Both the position numbers and the translations under genes were made by a program. Positions 14,249-20,861 of a stretch of 21,876 bases of DNA are shown in pieces. The stretch is from JBGSON01 sp041739085 (lineage in GTDB: Bacteria > Patescibacteriota > Gracilibacteria > CAIRYL01). How positions within the stretch are numbered: the first letter of the stretch is position 1; the number at the start of each line of letters is the position of its first letter. Below the pieces are notes generated by a model. The model was not told the origin of the DNA, did no database searches, and saw only the letters and a program-made list of their open reading frames with translations. The stretch lies in assembly GCA_041739085.1 (NCBI GenBank), contig JBGSON010000041.1, forward strand, positions 1 through 21,876, read 5' to 3'.

Positions 14249-14340
14249 GAAGAACTGACGCATCCAAGCCTGGAGACCAGGCCGAGTTTTGAGTGTACAA
14301 ATGCACAATAAAGTGTTTAAATGTTCCGCTATTCCATTTT

Positions 14341-14973
14341 ATGGAGCACTTGAGCACCGTCAAAGCATTGTGCAGAAAAAGTGTTGATGTCTCCGGCAAA
14401 GATGTCTTCGGCTTCCACGGCACTTCCATCGAAGCGATCAAACATCTCGCAATTCATGGCGCGATGCCGTCGACCGGCCTCACCGGACCGCAATTCCATT
14501 TCTGTCCGAAGAGAGCGAGATACTATGAGGGCGGCCCGTACCATCATGCCGCAGGCTATGCGGAGATCAACGGCACGCGGAATCTTCTTCTCGCAAGGAT
14601 GCTTTCCATTTGCCCCGATCTTGATCCGTCTTTCATGCATGAAGTTTTGTCCATGGCAGAAATTCATTTTGATGCTGTCGAAGATGAAAATATCCAAATC
14701 CTTGACCGGATACAGCGTTGCCTCGGCATGACATGCGATGCGCAGTTTTCCCGGTATGTGAACTCCCTGAAAAAAAAGCGGCCAGGAGTTATCCTCGGGA
14801 TCAGGAAAAAAATCTTGAAATTGTCTCCCGAGACCGGAGTGGATGAGGACCTCTTTGTCACTCCGGAAGGAGGACTCGCGGTGGATTTTATTTCGGGGAT
14901 ACGTCCTCTGGGAAAATTTGAAGAGGATGAAATCTTACGGAATGAGTTTCAGAATGTGCAACTCCTGAATTGA
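14341..14973 (+). CDS. orphan protein with HGTS motif (ADP-ribosyltransferase-like?)
   Basis: A 210-residue protein. FGFHGTSIEAIKHLAIHGAM (from residue 23) shows the H-G-T-S then I-x-x-x-G pattern that opens many ADP-ribosyltransferase or PARP-like folds (HGT/S with a glycine about 12 residues later). The next block, YYEGGPYHHAAGYAE, has the A-x-x-YA look of the second conserved helix, and the C-terminal EDLFVTPEGGLAVDFISGI could supply the final strand. No clear catalytic Glu can be assigned. It has five cysteines and no signal peptide. I start at the ATG at 14341; a GTG at 14293 would add 16 residues. It lies alone between a terminator and the VOC gene. The transferase idea is a fold-level inference only. 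Confidence 0.6.
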   Translation: MEHLSTVKALCRKSVDVSGKDVFGFHGTSIEAIKHLAIHGAMPSTGLTGPQFHFCPKRARYYEGGPYHHAAGYAEINGTRNLLLARMLSICPDLDPSFMHEVLSMAEIHFDAVEDENIQILDRIQRCLGMTCDAQFSRYVNSLKKKRPGVILGIRKKILKLSPETGVDEDLFVTPEGGLAVDFISGIRPLGKFEEDEILRNEFQNVQLLN

Positions 14974-15143
14974 CCGGGATGGGAAATTTGTGACTTTTCC
15001 GCCATAAATCCGGGAATCCGTTTGTTTTCGGAATGTTCTCTTCTTTAAATGGAAGGAGCACAGTTTCGGGTTCCGTTTCATCTTTTCCCATGAAGAAAAA
15101 GCAGAAAAACGGACAACTTTTTTTAAACTTTTATTTCCATCCT

Positions 15144-15578
15144 ATGGCAAAACAGATTTTTGTGAATCTCCCGGTGAAAGATCTGAAGAAGACCGTAGAT
15201 TTTTTCACGAAGCTCGGATTCACCTTCGAACCGAAATTCACCGATGAGCACGCGACCTGCATGGTCATCGGTGAGAACATATTTGCGATGCTCCTCGTGG
15301 AAAAATTTTTCAAGTCTTTCCTCAGGAATAAGGAGATCTGCGACTCGAAGAAGAGTACGGAAGTGCTCATCGCCCTCTCCCTGGAGAACAGGAAGGAAGT
15401 GGATGAGATGATGGAAAAAGCTATTACTGCCGGAGGGAGAGAAGAGCCAAGGGAATCCCAGGAATCTTCGGGGATGTACGGACGGAGTTTCGAGGACATC
15501 AACGGGCATATCTGGGAACTGTTTTTCATGGATATGAACGCCTTTGAAAAAGCTCAGCATCCGGATAAAACGGAGTAG
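15144..15578 (+). CDS. VOC-family protein (glyoxalase/dioxygenase-like)
   Basis: A 144-residue vicinal-oxygen-chelate protein. MAKQIFVNLPVKDLKKTVDFFTKLGFTFEP is the first beta-alpha-beta-beta-beta module, and the second module ends in SFEDINGHIWELFFMDM, the common F-x-D-x-x-G-x-x-W-E-L/F signature. It resembles the small dimeric enzymes called 'glyoxalase/bleomycin resistance' proteins, which bind a divalent metal; the real substrate is unknown. I choose the ATG at 15144 over the open frame back to 15033, since homologues start at MAKQIFVN. A degenerate second VOC reading frame starts right after its stop codon. Confidence 0.85.
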   Translation: MAKQIFVNLPVKDLKKTVDFFTKLGFTFEPKFTDEHATCMVIGENIFAMLLVEKFFKSFLRNKEICDSKKSTEVLIALSLENRKEVDEMMEKAITAGGREEPRESQESSGMYGRSFEDINGHIWELFFMDMNAFEKAQHPDKTE

Positions 15579-15684
15579 CGTCTATGCGGCGGATCAGAAA
15601 AAAGCGCTCCGGTTCTATACCGGGATTCTCAGATTTGTGAATAAAATGGACATCCCCCTCTCCGATGGGGTTCAACTCTTCTGA
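15577..15684 (+). pseudogene. truncated VOC-family gene remnant
   Basis: Read in a different frame from the intact VOC gene, 35 codons and a TGA translate to a segment with VYAADQKKALRFYTGILRF and, after it, NKMDIPLSDG. This matches the N-terminus of another VOC subtype (V-x-V-x-DQ-x-x-A-x-x-FYT-x-x-LGF-x-x-x-x-D-x-PL). There is no in-frame start codon, the expected LGF is LRF, and the frame stops before the second half, so it is a broken gene. A palindromic repeat follows 22 bases later. Confidence 0.65.
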
Positions 15685-15706
15685 GATGAACTTCCTTATT
15701 TGAGTG

Positions 15707-15741
15707 CCCTTGCGTCACCCGAGGGCGGGTGACTGCCAAGG
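15707..15741. repeat. dispersed palindromic element, copy 2
   Basis: GCGTCACCC, a six-base loop (GAGGGC), GGGTGACTGCCAAGG: this matches copy 1 at 12997-13030 at almost every position, with changes in the loop and in the outer stem (CCTTGC against CCTGGC). The inner GTCACCC/GGGTGAC stem is kept. Confidence 0.75.
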
Positions 15742-15779
15742 AAAGGAGGTCTTCCGTCCGCGGGCAACCTCGTCTGCCA

Positions 15780-16850
15780 TCATCCGGGAGCAGGCCGTTG
15801 GCCTGAAAATTCCCTAATTTTTTTATGATGCCAGGCAAGAAATAATATCAAAAAGGTGGAGACGCTCCACCAGATCAGCTTCGTTTCTGGGGCAAATATC
15901 CACAGGGTCAGATCGACCACAATCCAATGGAAGATATAGAGAGTCAGCGTGTAGTCACCCAGTATGCGGACAACAGCCAGGAAATAACGGACGACTGCGT
16001 GATTGATTTTTTCTAAAAATGAAAAAAGAAAGATGAGGATATACAGAAAGCAGAAACTGGCGACAACGTAGTATGGCTTGAGAGGATACATGTATTCAGA
16101 AATATAAAGTGACTGATCGTTCAGAAATTGATATCCTCCCGCACAAAGGGTCAGTATGAGAAAAAAGAAAAATGCTTTTCCTTTTTGCTTCTCAAGTCCC
16201 GTCATTGCCAGATAAAACCCCATCATATAGGGGATGCTCCATTGGAGAAGGGAAAACGTGATATTATTTTTTGCCAAGAGGAAGTCTTTGATCGCGCTTT
16301 GAGAAAAAACAGAAGTATAATTGAAGATGAGGATGACCAGGAAAATCCCGCCCAGGATCGATCGGGGATATCTGGTTTTTTTGGTGATCCACAGGAAAAA
16401 AGGGGAAATGAGAAGAAATATTCCGATCGTGAGAATGATGCTGATCGGGACGGAAAAAGCATGGAGGGAAAGAATGTCCATGAATCCGAATTTCTGTTGT
16501 GAAATAAATTTGTAATAAAACGGTTCCTGCTGAAAATCGTAAAACCGCAATTTTAAAAGATTATAAAGAAAATATATGGCAATGAGTTCGAATCCGCGCC
16601 GCAGGAGCCGCTTTGTCGGAGCGAGAAGATGTTCATGGTGTCCATATGCGATGTACACAACGCTTCCCAATGTGGACATAAAAAACAAAACAGAGGGAAA
16701 GAGAAACTCTCTCCACATCTTTTCATGAGGCGTAAGTACCATATTGGACCAATCGAGCAAATGGAGCGTGAGAAGGGTGATTATGGCAAATCCTTTGATA
16801 TACGATATATAGTAATTGCGCTTTGGTTTGGGTGCTTTCTCTGTCGGCAT
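15780..16850 (-). CDS. membrane acyltransferase-like protein (acyltransferase 3 / OpgC-like)
   Basis: A 356-residue polytopic membrane protein with about ten hydrophobic segments. The opening RNYYISYIKGFAIITLLTLH matches the start of acyltransferase-3 type proteins (x-x-D/Y-x-x-K/R-G-x-A-I-x-x-x-x-x-x-H), with the conserved His in helix 1, and the late LGDYTLTLYIFHWIVVDL fits the S-x-x-x-Y-x-x-H segment near the end. Such proteins acylate sugars or polymers at the cell surface, so it may decorate surface glycans; the substrate is unknown. The frame is open to 16898, but MPTEKAPKPKRNYY at 16850 gives the natural start. It stands alone on the minus strand, and the 3' end contains a CAGGCC/GGCCTG hairpin (15791-15805). 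Confidence 0.72.
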   Translation of the reverse strand: MPTEKAPKPKRNYYISYIKGFAIITLLTLHLLDWSNMVLTPHEKMWREFLFPSVLFFMSTLGSVVYIAYGHHEHLLAPTKRLLRRGFELIAIYFLYNLLKLRFYDFQQEPFYYKFISQQKFGFMDILSLHAFSVPISIILTIGIFLLISPFFLWITKKTRYPRSILGGIFLVILIFNYTSVFSQSAIKDFLLAKNNITFSLLQWSIPYMMGFYLAMTGLEKQKGKAFFFFLILTLCAGGYQFLNDQSLYISEYMYPLKPYYVVASFCFLYILIFLFSFLEKINHAVVRYFLAVVRILGDYTLTLYIFHWIVVDLTLWIFAPETKLIWWSVSTFLILFLAWHHKKIREFSGQRPAPG

Positions 16851-16910
16851 ACAAGATGTATTGTGGCGGGAGAATAATATCTGCTCTGCCCTGGTCAATC
16901 AAACTCTGAA

Positions 16911-16943
16911 GGTTCAACTCTCCGGAGTCGAACCCTTTTTTTT
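16911..16943 (+). terminator. orphan rho-independent terminator
   Basis: GGTTCAACTC and GAGTCGAACC form a 10-bp stem with one mismatch around TCCG, followed by C and eight T. It is oriented on the plus strand, but the only gene just upstream lies on the minus strand. Confidence 0.7.
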
Positions 16944-17058
16944 GAGTTTCTCCACCAGGCGCGTGATGCCTCGATTGTCCCTGTGAGGAGAATTTGTCAA
17001 TCGATATGTCCGATTCTTCGGACTGTATATAATACTTATATTTAAACACATATTTGAC

Positions 17059-17086
17059 TTGACATATTATTTTGTTTTGATATTAT
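17059..17086 (+). promoter_or_regulatory. sigma70-type promoter
   Basis: TTGACA (17059-17064) and TATTAT (17081-17086) are 16 bases apart, in A/T-rich DNA, 22 bases before the ATG at 17109. Confidence 0.7.
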
Positions 17087-17108
17087 GACATCCTTTTATT
17101 AATTTTTT

Positions 17109-17567
17109 ATGAGCCGCGACTTATTTCCCATCCCGGATGGGGACACGCAAACACAGCAGTTGTGCGAAAAAATTCATTCCATTGAACAATATGCCGTTGA
17201 TCTGTATCAACGATCAACGGGTGGCAAATCACTGGCGCATCCGGACAATGCTGAAAACCTTGGGAATTATGTTCGTGAGATCGCCAATCTCCTGATCCAG
17301 GCGTGCAAAGACTACGATCCTCCATCCGCACAGAAAATCGCTTCTCTCGTCCTTCATGTCATTCTCGGGAGTATAATCCGCATGAAACAGCCAGATGATG
17401 CTCGGATTGTTAATCTGGAACTTTCAGCGGAATTGCTCTATCGCGTAAAAGTATTCGAGTCATCCAGCGAGCAAACAAATCGTCTCCCGTATTCCATTGA
17501 ATATTTGACGTCAATGTTCAGGACACATTTTGACAAAGTATTTCCTGATCAGGGCGGTAGAGTTTGA
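17109..17567 (+). CDS. orphan helical cytoplasmic protein
   Basis: A 152-residue protein I cannot assign. It is predicted mainly helical, with no signal peptide or membrane segment. Visible stretches include QQLCEKIHSIEQYAVDLYQR, YVREIANLLIQACKDYDPPS and LELSAELLYRVKVFESSSEQ. It has a near-consensus promoter directly upstream and a very short leader. The following 187 bases up to the GNAT gene hold a 6-bp GC-rich hairpin (CGGGTG with CACCCG, 17619-17636) but no T-run. Confidence 0.68.
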   Translation: MSRDLFPIPDGDTQTQQLCEKIHSIEQYAVDLYQRSTGGKSLAHPDNAENLGNYVREIANLLIQACKDYDPPSAQKIASLVLHVILGSIIRMKQPDDARIVNLELSAELLYRVKVFESSSEQTNRLPYSIEYLTSMFRTHFDKVFPDQGGRV

Positions 17568-17754
17568 AATTCGAAATCCGTTTCGATGGCCCAACTCCAG
17601 ACAAGGAGACCCCCTCCGCGGGTGCCCCGCCACCCGTTCCCCATGGCTGATGACTGGTGTGACCACTGACGACTCGCTCAAATCCCGCAAAAGTGGTAGT
17701 ATTCCTCGGTAAAACTTCGCCAATATGCGAAAATACGTCATTACAAAATTGTAT

Positions 17755-18321
17755 ATGAACACGATATCAATTAGAGAATTCAAACCGGGAGACAAAAAAG
17801 CTCTTTTTGTGCTGGAAGAAGAATTGCAGGATTATTTGGTCGAGATAGATCCGCTCCACAGATTGCACCGGCTCTCCGGATATGGGAAGAAATATATAGA
17901 AAGCCTCCTCAAGGAGATTAAGAGTAAAAACGGAGCGATTTTCATCGCCGACAAAGATAATATTCCTTTCGGCTTCATTGCGGGAATCATTGAAGCACAG
18001 GATCAAGTTGATTTAATGGAGTGTATCCCCACAAAGGCAGGCCGGGTGCTGGATTTGATCGTGTCAAAAAAACAACGCGGGAAAAGAACCGGCTCATTGC
18101 TGATAAAAAAAATGGAGGAATACTTTCAACAACAAAATTGTGATGTCGTTCGGATCCATGTGTTCGAACCAAATAATCCTGCCCGCCGTTTTTACAAAAA
18201 ACTGGGGTATAATGAGCGGATTATCGACATAATAAAAAAATTATGCGGGAGGCATCCGTTCACGGATGCTCTCAGGAAGAAAAGTGTCCCCTGGGGACTG
18301 GTCTCCCATAAAAAAACATAA
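17755..18321 (+). CDS. GNAT-family N-acetyltransferase
   Basis: A 188-residue acetyl-CoA-dependent acetyltransferase. ISIREFKPGDKKALFVLEEE begins the fold, VLDLIVSKKQRGKRTGSLLI contains the acetyl-CoA pyrophosphate loop (Q/R-x-x-G-x-G/A equivalent QRGKRTG), and FEPNNPARRFYKKLGY is the classic N-x-x-A-x-x-x-Y-x-x-x-G-F/Y end motif. The substrate is unknown. The ATG at 17755 fits the domain start better than the ATG at 17725, which lies within a TTCGC/GCGAA inverted repeat. The fold should end near IIDIIKKL; the last about 25 residues are an added tail encoded over two palindromes (18252-18269 and 18286-18298), suggesting that the original 3' end was replaced or extended. Confidence 0.83.
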   Translation: MNTISIREFKPGDKKALFVLEEELQDYLVEIDPLHRLHRLSGYGKKYIESLLKEIKSKNGAIFIADKDNIPFGFIAGIIEAQDQVDLMECIPTKAGRVLDLIVSKKQRGKRTGSLLIKKMEEYFQQQNCDVVRIHVFEPNNPARRFYKKLGYNERIIDIIKKLCGRHPFTDALRKKSVPWGLVSHKKT

Positions 18322-18370
18322 GGGAGCGATTACAATCGCCGCCAGCCGGGAAACTCACGCGTACTAGCCC

Positions 18371-19015
18371 ATGAGATATTTGCTCTTCTTCCTGCTCCTC
18401 GTCATACCCGCTGCCTGCGGAGCTTATGATGTGACGAAAGAGGAGAATCAATCCGAAAAACCATTGCCTCTCACTCAGGAATCTCCTCAGCTTCCCGAAA
18501 TCGTTACGAATCCGAAAGTCTCCGATTTATCGGTCCCCATTGATAATTTTGCATCCGGACAGACGATGAAGAAGTTCGGTCAATTTATCACGCCCGAGAC
18601 TTCGTCGGTCCAGCCCGAAAAATTTACCGGTTACCATAGCGGCGTCGATATCGAAGTGGCGCAGGATGAAACCGATGTCCCGGTCTATGCCCTGGCAGAC
18701 GGTACAGTGCTTTTTGTGGGAAGAGTGAATGGCTATGGCGGAGTGATCATTCTCCAGTTTTCCTATGAGGATCAAGATTACACCGCTCTCTACGGGCATC
18801 TCCGGCTATCATCAGTCACTGCAAAAATCGGTGATGACGTGACGCGCGGACAGAAACTCGCCGTCCTCGGCTCCCCGAACTCCGAAGAAACGGATGGCGA
18901 GCGGAAGCATCTCCACTTTGCCATCCATGCGGGAACAGCGCTCGAATTCCGCGGCTATGTCCAGTCATCAGCAGAGCTTTCCGGCTGGCGGGATCCTGAT
19001 GAAATCTTTCGCTGA
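18371..19015 (+). CDS. exported M23-family metallopeptidase (LytM-like)
   Basis: A 214-residue zinc endopeptidase that would cleave peptidoglycan cross-links or stems. An N-terminal hydrophobic segment (2-15) ends at PAACG, which may be a lipobox with lipidated Cys16, though Pro at -3 is atypical. A low-complexity Pro/Glu linker follows to about residue 60. The catalytic domain has HSGVD (His89, Asp93), ALYGHL (His143) and KHLHF (His180, His182), so all zinc ligands and the general base are in place. The length suits a minimal M23 enzyme. It is followed by an L,D-transpeptidase on the same strand, which supports a role in wall remodelling. An imperfect CTGCCC/GGGCAG hairpin sits just after the stop. 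Confidence 0.88.
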   Translation: MRYLLFFLLLVIPAACGAYDVTKEENQSEKPLPLTQESPQLPEIVTNPKVSDLSVPIDNFASGQTMKKFGQFITPETSSVQPEKFTGYHSGVDIEVAQDETDVPVYALADGTVLFVGRVNGYGGVIILQFSYEDQDYTALYGHLRLSSVTAKIGDDVTRGQKLAVLGSPNSEETDGERKHLHFAIHAGTALEFRGYVQSSAELSGWRDPDEIFR

Positions 19016-19084
19016 CTGCCCGAAGATGAATCTGAGGGCAGGCATCCCGATTCGTTGGAAAATTTTGAGAAAAATGAAATTCAT

Positions 19085-19113
19085 TTGCTTCCGGGTGCTA
19101 CTTTTTTTATTAT
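19085..19113 (+). promoter_or_regulatory. promoter of L,D-transpeptidase gene
   Basis: TTGCTT (19085-19090) and TATTAT (19108-19113) are 17 bases apart; the ATG at 19144 follows 30 bases later. Confidence 0.55.
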
Positions 19114-19143
19114 ACTGGGCACAATCTTTGCTTCGAAAATAAC

Positions 19144-20121
19144 ATGAAACGATTTTCCCTTGCCCTTTTTGCGTTCGGCCTCCTTTCTCTCTTCCCGAAC
19201 ATTGCCGGCGCGATCTCGCTCGCTGATATTTTCGGAAACGATAAAAAAGCTCTCGAGGAGGAAGCGGCTCGTCAGAAGATCATCACAGAGCAGGAAGAAG
19301 TAGACACGAGAACGGAAGCGCTCTCCCTGACAAAAGATTTCTGCGCCTCTCTCACCACCGATGAAGCACGGACCTATTGTGAGGATTCACTCTCACAGAA
19401 AGATGTAAAACAGCTCATCCTGGAAAAGAAGGAAAAATCCCGCCTCAGTTCCGCATACTGTTCAACAATAGAGACGCGCGAGTTGTATTTATTCTGCAAG
19501 AAACAGCTCGTGGAACAGAAAAAGAAAGTGAGAAGCCGGAACGATATTCTCGAGAAAAGAAGGGCGTTTGAACTCACGGAAGATTACTGCAATTCGCAGA
19601 AGGAGTACGATTACTACACGCTCTGCAAGGACCTCCTCATCGAACAGGATTCCGAATGCTCCGATGACATGAAGACCTTCGGGAAAAAACTCTATATCGA
19701 TCTCGGCGAGCAGATGATCTACGGAGTGAAAAACTGCAAGCTTATCGTCTATTCGCGCATACTCAGTGGGAAAAATTCCACCCCTTCTCCCACGGGAAAA
19801 TACAAGATCTACTCCCGGAGAGGCCCACACTACATGCAGGGAGAGTGGTATGTGACGCAGGCGTTCTATTTTCGCGGAGGATTCGCCGTCCATAACGCGG
19901 GATGGAGGAAAACTCCGAAGATGTGGGCGAAATGGTACCGGAGCTACGGTGGATCCCACGGATGCATCAATACTCCTTTTGATGCGATGGACATCATCTG
20001 GAACGAGTTTGAAGTCGGTGATCCTGTTGAGCTCTATTACACGATCCCCGATGACATCAAGAGCGAACTCACCTCAAAGATCGGAGACCGGCAGCCGATC
20101 GATCCGAGCGAAGGACTGTAA
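19144..20121 (+). CDS. exported L,D-transpeptidase with three Cys-pair repeats
   Basis: A 325-residue YkuD-type L,D-transpeptidase that would make 3-3 peptidoglycan cross-links or anchor proteins. A signal peptide covers 1-23 (MKRFSLALFAFGLLSLFPNI then AGA). The catalytic domain begins near 180 (KKLYIDLGEQMIYGVKNCKL), with FAVHNAGWR (His250) and SHGCINTPFDAMD (His272, catalytic Cys274). Before it, residues 60-170 contain three copies of a motif in which two cysteines are separated by 11 residues: Cys67/79, Cys106/118 and Cys149/161, each followed by a Leu/Gln-rich helix. These look like disulfide-stapled helical hairpins. It has its own promoter; the 8-nt array C starts at the stop codon. Confidence 0.9.
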   Translation: MKRFSLALFAFGLLSLFPNIAGAISLADIFGNDKKALEEEAARQKIITEQEEVDTRTEALSLTKDFCASLTTDEARTYCEDSLSQKDVKQLILEKKEKSRLSSAYCSTIETRELYLFCKKQLVEQKKKVRSRNDILEKRRAFELTEDYCNSQKEYDYYTLCKDLLIEQDSECSDDMKTFGKKLYIDLGEQMIYGVKNCKLIVYSRILSGKNSTPSPTGKYKIYSRRGPHYMQGEWYVTQAFYFRGGFAVHNAGWRKTPKMWAKWYRSYGGSHGCINTPFDAMDIIWNEFEVGDPVELYYTIPDDIKSELTSKIGDRQPIDPSEGL

Positions 20122-20229
20122 AAAGCGAGAAAGTGAATAAGCGTTCAAATTGGCAAGCAGAAAAAGGAAGCCCATGAACCTGCTTATCACTTGTCAGCTT
20201 GATCGCTTGCTGACTTGGACACTTTTTCC
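20122..20229. repeat. 8-nt phased array, locus C (inverted, degenerate)
   Basis: The left arm, read as CAAG-type cores, has AAAG at 20122, AAAG at 20130, TAAG at 20138, CAAA at 20146 and CAAG at 20154, all in 8-nt phase. The right arm has CTTG at 20190, 20198, 20206 and 20214 and CTTT at 20222, also in strict phase, with CTTA at 20183 one base out of step. The arms are inverted, as in locus A. It fills the gap between the L,D-transpeptidase and the HExxH gene. Confidence 0.78.
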
Positions 20230-20283
20230 CATTGTATTCCCCCCGGGACTCATCTATTTTTAAAATCCACTCTACGGAAAAAA

Positions 20284-20844
20284 ATGGATACTCTCGGCGA
20301 TTACCTCCGGCATCTTGAAGACACTCCTTCTCCCGAAAACAATCTTTCCGGGAACGATGTTGAGGTACTGGAGGTGGAAGGCGGAGGGAGCGAAGTGACT
20401 TTTATTGCACAAAATATCCGGGATGCTCTTCAAATGGCGAGAGAAGCGACCGGTCTTGATCTCTCCAGCGCCGAGATCAGAGATCTTCCGGGAAATACTC
20501 TCGGCATGTACGAACCGGGATCCGACAGGACGAGCATTGATGAGGATGTCCTGAAGTCGGATTACCTCGGACAAGTTGTCACGCATGAGGGATTGCATGG
20601 AAAAAACAGGAAAAAATCACGAGGGATCCGTCTCGCATCGGATTTTGAAGAAGGCCTTACTGAAGAATCCGCTGCTCTGAAAACCGGGAAAAAAATCGCG
20701 TATCCGGAAGAGAGAGCCAAAGTTGCTGCAATCGCATCACACGTGGGAAAAACACGAAGGCATCTCTTGGAACTTTTCCAGAGTGGTGAAAATGAGCAAT
20801 TGAATGAATACTACGAGGATTGGCGGAATGAGAAAGCCGCCTGA
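20284..20844 (+). CDS. small HExxH zincin-like protein
   Basis: A 186-residue protein with no signal peptide or membrane segment. VVTHEGLHG holds an HExxH zinc-binding motif (His101, Glu102, His105), and EEGLTEES (122-129) follows 17 residues later, the arrangement by which gluzincins supply the third ligand (Glu). The preceding SSAEIRDLPGNTLGMYEPGS and TSIDEDVL have the edge-strand look of minimal metallopeptidase domains. I infer a putative metallopeptidase; no family can be named. The ATG at 20284 is preferred; the frame upstream to 20215 runs through repeat array C. The gene lies between wall genes, ending 17 bases before the SLH protein gene. Confidence 0.72.
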   Translation: MDTLGDYLRHLEDTPSPENNLSGNDVEVLEVEGGGSEVTFIAQNIRDALQMAREATGLDLSSAEIRDLPGNTLGMYEPGSDRTSIDEDVLKSDYLGQVVTHEGLHGKNRKKSRGIRLASDFEEGLTEESAALKTGKKIAYPEERAKVAAIASHVGKTRRHLLELFQSGENEQLNEYYEDWRNEKAA

Positions 20845-20861
20845 CGATTCCTTGAAATTTT

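Noticed and set aside
14305..14326. two further 8-nt units (AAAGTGTT, TAAATGTT)
   Set aside because: Only two degenerate units, too few to be distinguished from chance.
16905..16940. tRNA T-arm-like sequence (GGTTCGACTCC on the minus strand)
   Set aside because: There is no acceptor, D or anticodon arm around it, and the hairpin plus T-run is better explained as a terminator.
17568..17754. third copy of the dispersed palindrome
   Set aside because: The CGGGTG/CACCCG hairpin at 17619-17636 has the opposite loop and different flanks, so it is not clearly related.
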